Shown here: positions 45,133 through 52,870 of the stretch, piece after piece | Position numbering within the stretch: the stretch's first letter is position 1 | How the letters are laid out: every line of letters starts with the position of its first letter | Assembly (NCBI RefSeq): GCF_003290125.1 | Contig: NZ_QMKH01000007.1 | Coordinates: 124,001-188,000, forward strand | DNA length: 64,000 nt | DNA from: Microvirga flavescens | Lineage (GTDB): Bacteria > Pseudomonadota > Alphaproteobacteria > Rhizobiales > Beijerinckiaceae | Reading direction: 5' to 3' | Position numbers and translations under genes: made by a program | Notes under the pieces: model-generated | Told to the model about the DNA's origin: nothing | Database searches by the model: none | Seen by the model: only the letters and a program-made list of their open reading frames with translations

Positions 45133-48024
45133 TTAAAAACGATTCCGTGTCACGGATAATGCGTCACTGGCGGGGAAGGTTGCTTCAAGCGCCTCGTCAA
45201 GTAATGCATCGACATGCTTCTTCTTTGCGCCATTCCCCCGTCTCTTGACGGGAGGCGATTTCTTTCCGGGTTTCTTGCCGGCTTTCTTGGCGACCTTTTT
45301 AGCTGCTTTCCCGGCAGCGGCCTTTTGCGGCGCCTCAGCCTGCGCCACCGTGAAGGTCACGTCCCTCTTCGCCTTGTCATAGCTGCAGACAACGCGGTTG
45401 CCCTCCTTGATGGAGCCTTGCAGCATCTCTTTCGCGAGCTTGGTCTCGATGAGCTGGCGGATCTGCCGGCGCAGTTCGCGCGCGCCGAATTCAGGCTGAT
45501 AGCCTGTCTCGGCCAGGTGTTCGAGAACGCTGTCGTCAAAGACGAGATCCACGTCCTGCCCCTGTGCCGTCTTGCGGACCCGCTCGAGCTGCATACCGAC
45601 GATGGTCTTGATCTGCGTCTTGTCGAGCGCGTGGAAAATAATGATCTCATCGATGCGATTCAGGAACTCCGGACGGAAGTGGGAGCGCAGAACGCCCATC
45701 ACGCCCTCGCGCATGCCCTCCGTGGGATGCGTGGTGAAACCGGGAGCCTGACGCCCGCCCATGATGACGTCTGAAGCGAGGTTGCTGGTCGCGATGATCA
45801 GGGTGTTGGTGAAATCGACCACCCGCCCCTTGCCGTCCGTCAGTCGGCCGTCGTCGAAGACCTGCAAAAGAACGTTGTAGACATCCGCGTGAGCCTTCTC
45901 GATCTCATCGAGCAGCACAACGCTGTAGGGCCTGCGCCGCACGCGCTCGGTCAGTTGCCCGCCTTCCTCATAACCCACATAGCCGGGCGGCGCGCCGATG
46001 AGCCGCGCAACGGAGTGGCGCTCCATGTACTCGCTCATGTCGAGCCGGACGATGGCGTCCTCATCTCCGAAGACGACCTCCGCGAGCGCCTTGGCGAGCT
46101 CCGTCTTGCCGACGCCCGTGGGGCCGAGGAACATGAAGGTGGCGATGGGCTTGCGGCCCTCCTGTAATCCTGCGCGCGCCAGCCTGATGGCGTCGCTGAC
46201 GGCGCGGATGGCCTCCTCCTGCCCGATGACGCGCTGGTGAAGCCGCTCCTCCATCCGCAGGAGCTTCGACTTTTCCTCTTCCGTCAGTTCGGTGACGGGA
46301 ATGCCGGTGAGCTTTGAGACGATTTCCGCGATGTGCTCCGCCGTGACTTCCGCCGTGCTCGATCCGATTTTCTGCTTCCACGCGTCGGTGGCAGCAGTCA
46401 ATTCCTTGGTCTTCGCGGCAAGCTGCTCATCGAACTCCTTGGCGCGGTCAAACCTTTTCCGCGAAGTCGCATAAGCCTGCTCGCGCCTGAGTTGCGCAAT
46501 CTCGGATTCGAGCTCCTGAATCTCCACCGGGCGGGAGGTGATGGACAGGTGCACGCGCGCCGCTGCCTGATCGATCAGGTCGATGGCCTTGTCGGGCAGG
46601 AAACGGCCCGTCACGTATCGGTCGGACAATTCCGCCGCCGCGACGAAGGCCTGATCCTGAATGGTCACCTTGTGGTGCACCTCGAGTCTATCTCTCAACC
46701 CGCGCAGAATGTTCACTGTCTGCTCAACGGTAGGTTCCGAGACGAAGACCGGCTGGAAACGACGCTCAAGGGCTGCGTCCTTCTCGATATATTTCTGATA
46801 CTCGTTCAGCGTCGTCGCGCCGATCAGGTTCATCTCGCCGCGCGCCATCGCGGGCTTGAACACGTTCGCGACATCGAGGCCGCCCTCGCCGCCGCCCTGC
46901 CCCGCGCCGACGATGGTGTGAACCTCATCGATGAAGAGAACGAGCCCCTCCTTCTGCTCGGCGATCTCGTCCATCACCTGCTTCACACGCTCTTCGAACT
47001 CGCCGCGATATTTCGACCCCGCGACAAGGGAGTTCACGTTGAGCTCGATGAGACGCTTGTCGCGCAGCACCTCGGGCACATCCCGGTTCACGATGCGCTG
47101 CGCGAGCCCTTCGACAATGGCGGTCTTGCCGACGCCGGGTTCGCCGATCAGAACGGGGTTGTTCTTCTTGCGCCGGGCCAGCACCTCGATGGTGGTCTCC
47201 ACCTCCTTGGAGCGCCCGATCACGGGATCGAGCTTGCCTTCGCGGGCGAGCCTGGTGAGATCGCGGCTGAACTTGTCGAGCTGCGGCGTGTTGGTGGGAA
47301 TTTCGACGCGCCCCTCCTCCGCGCCCTTGCCGACGATGCGCAGCGTCTGCTGGCGCAAGGCCTGCGGCGTCAGGCCATATTTGGCAAGGAGATTGCCGGC
47401 GAAACTGTCCGGAACTTCCGCAAGGCCGAGCAGAAGATGTTCCGGCCCAACATAACTGTGCCCCAATTCGCGGGAGGCGATGAAGCCGCGGTCGAGCGCG
47501 CTTTTCACGCGCGGAGAAACCGCGATCTGCTCTTCACTCGAGGGCTCGGCCCCCTCTCCTTTCGTTGCATTCTGGTCGATATAGGCGCGCAGCTCATCCG
47601 GCGAGACCTTGAACTGCTGCAGAATCGTCTGCACCGCATCGCTCTCGGGCAACTCATAGAGCAGGTGCTCGGTATCCACGACGCGCTTGCCGAACTGCAC
47701 GGCGCGCTCAGCCGCACGTTGCAGAATCTCTTTCGATTGCTCGCTGAAATGCTGTTCGAGATTGAGCGCCTCGCGCTCCTGCGCAGGGCCGCGCCGCGCC
47801 GAACCGCGCGGGATCGGAGGCACCTCATTCTGCGCGCCGAAAAAGTCGTCAAACAATCCGCCGCGAAAGAGCGATTCAAGCGGGGAGAGTGCCCTCTGGT
47901 GGCGGCTGAGTTGGGCATAATGATAATCGCAGACATCCAGTTGCTTGCGCTGTCCATTTTGGATGACGGTCACACGGACCGAAGCCGGACGGACCCCACA
48001 GATTTCGCACAAATGTTGCGCCAT
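45133..48024 (-). CDS. ClpK/ClpG-like AAA+ disaggregase with zinc N-domain and basic tail
   Basis: 963 residues. An N-terminal zinc-finger-like module CEIC...CDYHY (about 6-36) and the SPLESLFRGGLFDDFFG segment match ClpK/ClpG-type stand-alone disaggregases more than ClpA or ClpC. Clp-N repeats follow (about 88-235). Two AAA+ modules have Walker A at 294-301 (GEPGVGKT) and 634-641 (GPTGVGKT), with FIDEVH and LLDEIE as Walker B motifs. I see no IGF/IGL loop for ClpP binding in the second module, which fits disaggregase rather than protease partner. The C-terminus is unusual: a Lys/Ala/Pro tail (about 901-937) and then LLDEALEATFPASD, a peptide seen in some small alphaproteobacterial stress proteins. 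GGAGG lies 7 bases before the ATG. Confidence 0.85.
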   Translation of the reverse strand: MAQHLCEICGVRPASVRVTVIQNGQRKQLDVCDYHYAQLSRHQRALSPLESLFRGGLFDDFFGAQNEVPPIPRGSARRGPAQEREALNLEQHFSEQSKEILQRAAERAVQFGKRVVDTEHLLYELPESDAVQTILQQFKVSPDELRAYIDQNATKGEGAEPSSEEQIAVSPRVKSALDRGFIASRELGHSYVGPEHLLLGLAEVPDSFAGNLLAKYGLTPQALRQQTLRIVGKGAEEGRVEIPTNTPQLDKFSRDLTRLAREGKLDPVIGRSKEVETTIEVLARRKKNNPVLIGEPGVGKTAIVEGLAQRIVNRDVPEVLRDKRLIELNVNSLVAGSKYRGEFEERVKQVMDEIAEQKEGLVLFIDEVHTIVGAGQGGGEGGLDVANVFKPAMARGEMNLIGATTLNEYQKYIEKDAALERRFQPVFVSEPTVEQTVNILRGLRDRLEVHHKVTIQDQAFVAAAELSDRYVTGRFLPDKAIDLIDQAAARVHLSITSRPVEIQELESEIAQLRREQAYATSRKRFDRAKEFDEQLAAKTKELTAATDAWKQKIGSSTAEVTAEHIAEIVSKLTGIPVTELTEEEKSKLLRMEERLHQRVIGQEEAIRAVSDAIRLARAGLQEGRKPIATFMFLGPTGVGKTELAKALAEVVFGDEDAIVRLDMSEYMERHSVARLIGAPPGYVGYEEGGQLTERVRRRPYSVVLLDEIEKAHADVYNVLLQVFDDGRLTDGKGRVVDFTNTLIIATSNLASDVIMGGRQAPGFTTHPTEGMREGVMGVLRSHFRPEFLNRIDEIIIFHALDKTQIKTIVGMQLERVRKTAQGQDVDLVFDDSVLEHLAETGYQPEFGARELRRQIRQLIETKLAKEMLQGSIKEGNRVVCSYDKAKRDVTFTVAQAEAPQKAAAGKAAKKVAKKAGKKPGKKSPPVKRRGNGAKKKHVDALLDEALEATFPASDALSVTRNRF

Positions 48025-48154
48025 CGCTCATCCTCCATGCCGCAGCGAAGCGGGCACACGCCCACGCTCCTTGCATCGTGGAGAAGAGATCTATGGCTGA
48101 CCGCCCTGCCGACAACCTCAGGCCACGGATAGCCATGCTCTTTGACCTGCGGCG

Positions 48155-49057
48155 TTATGATGCCGCGCCGCTTGCCGCCTTGCCGTGCACATCGCGCGCG
48201 AGCGCAAGCCACGCGCGCGCCGCGTGAGAGAGATAAGCGCCGCGCCGCCACACAAGCGCCATGTGCCAATCCGTTTCCGGCTCATCGAGTAGCAATCGTC
48301 GAACGGATGGGTGCGCGCGCTGTTCAGCGATCATGCGCGGCAGAAACGCAACACCGAGCCCCGCCGCGACAAGTTCGACGATGAAGTCGATCTGCCCGCT
48401 GCGCGCCGCCACATCCGGCGCAAATCCACGCCGCTCGCAGGCATCGAGAATGACCTTGTTCAACGCAAAACCGGATTCGAAGAGGATGAACGGAATATGC
48501 GCCAGATCGGCAAGGCTGATTTTCCTGCCCTTGGCGACAGGATGCCCGGACGGGAGGAGCGCCATCAACGGCTCCCGACGCACGGCCTGCGCCTCGAACT
48601 CGTCGGAGACCGGCAGGAGCGACCCGGCGAAATCAATTTCGCCTGCGAGCAGGATCTCTTCCTGCCTCTTGCTGCCATGTTCGACAAGGCGGATCTCGAT
48701 GCCGGGATAGCGGCTGCGATACACGGCGAAGAGCGGCGCGAACAACGTGCTGCTGCCGAGCGGCGGAAGCCCGAGCCTGAGGACGCCGCGCTTCAACCCT
48801 CTCAATTCATCGAGTTCGGCAATCAGGTCGTCGCGCTCGGCGAGGATCGCCAGCGCGCGGCGATAGACGATCTCCCCCGCCGCCGTCATCTCGCTGCGGT
48901 GGCCGATGCGGTCGAGCAACGGCACGCCGAGTTCGTCCTCGAGCTGTTTGACAGCCTTGCTGACGGTCGGCTGCGTCGCGAATACGGCCTTGGCCGCCTG
49001 AGAGAAACCGCCCTGGCGGACCACCTCGACGAAGGCGCGGAGCGTGCGGAGTTCCAT
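48155..49057 (-). CDS. LysR-family regulator, likely of lrgAB
   Basis: 300 residues. HTH is AFVEVVRQGGFSQAAKAVFATQPTVSKAVKQLEDELGVPLLDR (about 8-50), then the effector domain. It is divergent from lrgA with 111 bases between the starts, so it probably controls the lrgAB genes, like the CidR/LysR regulators known in other bacteria. The inducer is unknown. Confidence 0.88.
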   Translation of the reverse strand: MELRTLRAFVEVVRQGGFSQAAKAVFATQPTVSKAVKQLEDELGVPLLDRIGHRSEMTAAGEIVYRRALAILAERDDLIAELDELRGLKRGVLRLGLPPLGSSTLFAPLFAVYRSRYPGIEIRLVEHGSKRQEEILLAGEIDFAGSLLPVSDEFEAQAVRREPLMALLPSGHPVAKGRKISLADLAHIPFILFESGFALNKVILDACERRGFAPDVAARSGQIDFIVELVAAGLGVAFLPRMIAEQRAHPSVRRLLLDEPETDWHMALVWRRGAYLSHAARAWLALARDVHGKAASGAAS

Positions 49058-49168
49058 GTCTATTCCATATCAGAATTGATTGAATTCGATCAATTCATTT
49101 TCCACATGCCGCAACGCACCATAAGTTAAGGGCGTTCCCGGAACTTTCCAGGAATTCAGGAGCTTTCC

Positions 49169-49582
49169 ATGAGCATCCGCGCCCGCAAGATACCGGTTCT
49201 GATCCGCTTTGCCCTGCACCACAGCCGGGTTCTGCAGATTGCCGTCATCATCGGGTTCTGGGCCCTGGGCGAAGGTCTGGTCCGTCGGTTCGACCTGCCG
49301 GTGCCCGGCGGGATCATCGGCATGGTGCTGGTCCTGGCGCTTCTCGCCAGCGGCGTCATCAGCCCCTTGAGCATGCGGCGCGGCGCTTATTGGCTGCTTG
49401 CGGAGATGCTGCTGTTCTTCGTGCCCGCCGTCATGGCGGTGCTCGATCATCATGAATTCGTCGGGCTGCTCGGCCTCAAGCTCCTCGCGGTGATCGTCAT
49501 TGGCACGGGCCTTGTCATGGGCGGCACCGCATTGACGGTCGATCTGTGTTATCGCTGGCAGGTGCGCCATGCCCTTCACTGA
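49169..49582 (+). CDS. CidA/LrgA family holin-like protein
   Basis: 137 residues with four hydrophobic segments. Signatures: LPVPGGIIGMVLVLALLASG and LLFFVPAVMAVL are typical of CidA/LrgA. The pair with an LrgB protein is implicated in murein hydrolase control and export of small metabolites such as pyruvate. Its stop overlaps the lrgB start by 14 bases. An adjacent LysR gene fits regulated expression. Confidence 0.9.
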   Translation: MSIRARKIPVLIRFALHHSRVLQIAVIIGFWALGEGLVRRFDLPVPGGIIGMVLVLALLASGVISPLSMRRGAYWLLAEMLLFFVPAVMAVLDHHEFVGLLGLKLLAVIVIGTGLVMGGTALTVDLCYRWQVRHALH

Positions 49583-50276
49583 AGCGACGGCGCTTGCAGT
49601 CTTCTGGTCCGCCGCCACCATCGTGTTTTACATCGGCGCGCGCACGCTCCACCGGCTTCGCCCGTGCTGGTGGCTCTCGCCCCTGATCGTGACGCCGACG
49701 GCGCTGCTTATCCTCGCCCTAACCCTGCACACCGGATACCGCGATTACATTCGCGGCACGCATTGGCTGGTGGCCCTGCTCGGCCCTGTCACCGTTGCAT
49801 TCGCCCTGCCCATCTATGAGCAGCGCGCGTTGATCCGCCGTCAATGGCCCGTGCTTCTCATCGGGGTTCTGGTCGGCAGCGGCATCGCCATGACGACAGC
49901 CTGGGCGCTCGCGAGTGTTCTCGGATTGTCGGACAGCCTGCGCCTGAGCCTCATGCCGCGTTCTGTCACGACGCCCTTCGCCATGGCCGTGTCGAGCGAC
50001 ATCGGCGGCCTGCCGGATCTCACTGCCCTCTTCGTCGTTCTCACCGGCGTGTGCGGCGCGGCTCTCGGCGATGCCATGCTGAAATGGCTCCCGCTGCGCT
50101 CCAGCCTCGCGCGCGGCGCTCTCTTCGGCATGGGCGCGCACGGCGCGGGCGTCGCCAAGGCGCACCAGATCGGCTCAGAGGAAGGATCGATTGCAGGCCT
50201 CGTGATGGTGCTCGCAGGGCTGTTCAACGTCCTCGTCGCTCCGCTCCTCTCCTATTGCCTGCGAGCCTTCGCATAA
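49569..50276 (+). CDS. LrgB family protein
   Basis: 235 residues, about seven to eight hydrophobic spans. Typical LrgB segments: LLGPVTVAFALPIYEQRALIR, LMPRSVTTPFAMAVSSDIGGLPDLTALFVVLTGVCGA and FGMGAHGAGVAKA. Partner of the LrgA/CidA protein encoded just before. The stop overlaps the A-run that serves as T-tract for the opposite-strand terminator. Confidence 0.92.
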   Translation: MPFTEATALAVFWSAATIVFYIGARTLHRLRPCWWLSPLIVTPTALLILALTLHTGYRDYIRGTHWLVALLGPVTVAFALPIYEQRALIRRQWPVLLIGVLVGSGIAMTTAWALASVLGLSDSLRLSLMPRSVTTPFAMAVSSDIGGLPDLTALFVVLTGVCGAALGDAMLKWLPLRSSLARGALFGMGAHGAGVAKAHQIGSEEGSIAGLVMVLAGLFNVLVAPLLSYCLRAFA

Positions 50277-50301
50277 AAAAACACCCGCCTTGCGATGGGT
50301 G
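50275..50301 (-). terminator. Rho-independent terminator of the lipoprotein gene
   Basis: On the minus strand CACC...CGC-AAG-GCG...GGTG forms a bulged hairpin (50282-50301), followed directly by seven T (complement of the A run at 50275-50281). Confidence 0.72.
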
Positions 50302-50325
50302 CCCTCATATCGAAATCGAGACCGC

Positions 50326-50715
50326 TCAGTACCACCAGGGCCCAGGGCCCCAGGCGCCCCAGTAGTTCCAGCCCGTATCCTGCATCATGGTCGCCGCGAT
50401 GAGGTTCTTGTCGGCGATGCGCTGCTGGAACGCCATCTGCTGGTAAGCCTGATAGGCGTTCTGGTCCCCATAATAGATGCACTGGCAGATGGTCGGATCG
50501 GCGTAGAGATAGATGACCTGGCTGCCTTGCGTCTTCATGACGAACTTGTGCGGCGGCAGCGCCTTGAGCGCGTTGACCTTGTCCTGGCTGTCGACCGTTT
50601 TGACCTTGAACCCCGCCGCAGCCAGCATGTTCACCGTGTTCTCGGTCGCCGTGACACACGCGGCGAGGGAGAAGGCAGCCGCGAGAGCGACACCGACGAG
50701 CGCTGATTTCGACAT
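50326..50715 (-). CDS. Putative lipoprotein of unknown function
   Basis: 129 residues. N-terminal signal with lipobox LAAC (Cys about residue 20). The mature part has two close Cys (ICQCIYYGDQNAYQAY) and a Trp/Gly-rich C-terminus (NYWGAWGPGPWWY). No named family recognised. A short lipoprotein gene lies 46 bases upstream on the same strand. Confidence 0.72.
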   Translation of the reverse strand: MSKSALVGVALAAAFSLAACVTATENTVNMLAAAGFKVKTVDSQDKVNALKALPPHKFVMKTQGSQVIYLYADPTICQCIYYGDQNAYQAYQQMAFQQRIADKNLIAATMMQDTGWNYWGAWGPGPWWY

Positions 50716-50760
50716 GATGCGAGCCTTTCCGATGGTAATGGGTCGCGCGCCGCAAGCCGG

Positions 50761-50946
50761 CTAACGGAGGCCTCCGATGGCTCCCGGAAGAACATCGTTT
50801 CCGAAGCGGCCGTCCGAGATGCCGGGCCTTTGGTAAATCTGTGCTCTCACGTAGTCCGCCTCCCCGGTCTGGACGCCCGAAGACATGCAGGCGCCGAGAT
50901 TGAAAGCGATACCGACAATCACCAGACAGGTCAGTTTTTGAAACAT
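50761..50946 (-). CDS. Small putative lipoprotein
   Basis: 61 residues from the ATG at 50946. A signal sequence leads to a lipobox (NLGAC, Cys at about 20), and the short mature part has DYVRAQIYQRPGISDGRFGND. No family recognised. Upstream frames extend further but lack the signal-peptide start. Confidence 0.6.
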   Translation of the reverse strand: MFQKLTCLVIVGIAFNLGACMSSGVQTGEADYVRAQIYQRPGISDGRFGNDVLPGAIGGLR

Positions 50947-51196
50947 GGTCTCTCGCCCCTTCGCTGATCCCGGTGCGATAGCCTGCGCACCGGGCACCCG
51001 TTTTCATATCTAACGCTCAAGCTGCGTTGGGAAATAGGCACCTCCCAATGCGCTCATGCGACCGGCCTGGAACCGGAGAAAGCGAGAGGTCTCCCACACC
51101 TTTCTCCTGAGATCACCGACACCGGACTTGCATCGGCTCGAAATTCCGGAAGAAACCGCTAAAGTCGCATCGCGACGCGGGGGAGACTTAAGGGGC

Positions 51197-52354
51197 ATGG
51201 CGGCATCGGGAATGTTGAGGGCATCTGCTGCGGTGACGGCGCTTTGCGTTTTAAGCGCATGCGCCCTCGTTCCGCGCGCTCCCTACACCGAGACCGAGGG
51301 AACAAGCGCCACCCTGCCGGGCCTGCCGCAAGTGCGGAGATGGGCCGACTCTCCTTACCTCGCGAAGGACGCAAAGGTCTTAGCGCAGAAGATCGGCAGG
51401 AATTTCAACTATCTCGCCCTTTCGGGCGGCGGCGGAGATGGCGCCTACGGCGCCGGCGTTCTGAACGGATGGACGGCCGCGGGCACCCGTCCTCAATTCG
51501 ACCTTGTCTCCGGCGTGAGCACGGGCGCGCTGATCGCTCCCTTCGCCTTTCTGGGGCCCGCTTACGATGAAATCCTGCGGGACTTGTATACGAGCGGCTA
51601 TGCGGAAAGTCTGATCGAGTCCCCCAACATCTTCAATGTGTTTTTCAGTTCTGGCCTTTTCGGCAACGAGCGCCTTCTGACCCTCGTCACACGTTACATT
51701 ACCGACGATCTCATCGCGAAAGTCGCGGAGGAGCACCGCAAGGGCCGCCGCCTCGTCGTCGTGACGACCAATCTCGATGCGCAACGCCCCGTGCTCTGGG
51801 ACATGGGCACGATTGCCTCCGCAAAGGCTCATGCGCTGTTTCGCGAAGTCATGACAGCATCCGCCAGCGTTCCGGGCGTGTTTCAGCCGATGCTGATTGA
51901 TGTTTCGGCGAACGGTCGGGCCTTCCAGGAAATGCACGTCGACGGAGGGCTGACCTCGAACATCTTCACGATCCCGCAGCATCTTCTGGTGCGTGACCCG
52001 CACCTGCCGGGGCAAAGGCAGCGCGGCTCCATATACGTACTGATGAACGGCAAGATCGAACCGTCTTTCATCGTCGTCGAAAACAGCACGGCCCAGATCG
52101 CGGGCCGCGCGATCTCGACGATGACCCAGGCCCAAAGCCGCTCGACCCTGCATGCCACCGCCGACTTCGCACAGCGCAACGGCTTCCGTTTCAACATCAC
52201 CGCCATCGACAGCGACATGCCGGATGGCGGGGCGACAGGCTTCGAAACCCAGTACATGCGAAAGCTCTACGAATACGGATACGCTAAGGGAGCATCCCAG
52301 GCCCTGTGGAGCCGGAGCGTCCCCCTCGCCGCGGCGAACACTGCCGGCGAGTGA
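51197..52354 (+). CDS. Patatin-like phospholipase lipoprotein
   Basis: 385 residues from the ATG at 51197; an ATG five codons later is possible. The N-terminus has a lipobox (LSAC), so it is predicted to be lipid-anchored. The patatin Ser/Asp dyad is clear: LALSGGGGDGAYGAGVLNGW, GVSTGALIAPF (Ser) and MHVDGGLTSNIF (Asp). It is unlike the cytoplasmic patatin at 30755, which lacks a signal. Substrate lipids unknown. Confidence 0.85.
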   Translation: MAASGMLRASAAVTALCVLSACALVPRAPYTETEGTSATLPGLPQVRRWADSPYLAKDAKVLAQKIGRNFNYLALSGGGGDGAYGAGVLNGWTAAGTRPQFDLVSGVSTGALIAPFAFLGPAYDEILRDLYTSGYAESLIESPNIFNVFFSSGLFGNERLLTLVTRYITDDLIAKVAEEHRKGRRLVVVTTNLDAQRPVLWDMGTIASAKAHALFREVMTASASVPGVFQPMLIDVSANGRAFQEMHVDGGLTSNIFTIPQHLLVRDPHLPGQRQRGSIYVLMNGKIEPSFIVVENSTAQIAGRAISTMTQAQSRSTLHATADFAQRNGFRFNITAIDSDMPDGGATGFETQYMRKLYEYGYAKGASQALWSRSVPLAAANTAGE

Positions 52355-52870
52355 AGGAAGGCGCGCCGGTTCGAGAGACCTGCGCCTCGCCGATAAGCCC
52401 CGTCAATCGCAACACGAGCGCGATTCGAGCAGGGCTGCGCCTGCCCGTGAAGACGAAAATCCGCCAGTTTGACGCGTTTCCAGGAAGCGCCTCTTAGCCC
52501 GCCTCGTCAGCACAGAGTGCCAGTGACGAGCCCTCGACACCGGCTCCAGCCGCTGCCGCCTCAAGCGCAATCAACGCAAGCTCCAAAGCAAGATATTGCA
52601 GTTTAAAAATACTAAAAACTGTTCTTTGTAAAAATTCTAAACTTATCGCCGTCGATGATCTTTTTTAGATCAATTATCAATTACTATAGCGCGACTCGAC
52701 ATCAACTTAAAACAACAATATGAAACCCCCGCTTTCCTGAGGGAGTGAACGGCAATGCGCTCATGCGCTGCGGCCGGGGAGCCAGGGCCTCAGCGCGAAC
52801 GCGACACTCCGGCGCCGGGGACGGCGCCACGACAGCAACAGTTTCAGATTTGAAGGCACGGATTAAAGCC
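52355..52870 (+). other. Gene-free, AT-rich regulatory region before the hemophore operon
   Basis: No large gene here. The central part (about 52590-52740) is much richer in A and T than the surroundings. It contains the ICE-like box at 52625-52641. A 32-codon ORF (52755-52853), preceded by GGGAG with a 9-base spacer, ends 17 bases before the hemophore ATG and could be a leader or couple translation. Confidence 0.6.
52625..52641 (+). promoter_or_regulatory. Irr/ICE-like iron box upstream of the hemophore operon
   Basis: TTTGTAA-AAA-TTCTAAA: matches the Hyphomicrobiales iron control element TTTAGAA-N3-TTCTAAA in 12 of 14 fixed positions. Irr binds such sites when heme is scarce. Position, about 230 bases before the hemophore start, is reasonable for a promoter region, but the transcription start is not visible. 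Confidence 0.55.

Noticed and set aside
46333..48132. 599-codon open frame antisense to the Clp ATPase
   Set aside because: Same reason; the Walker motifs on the minus strand decide the coding strand.
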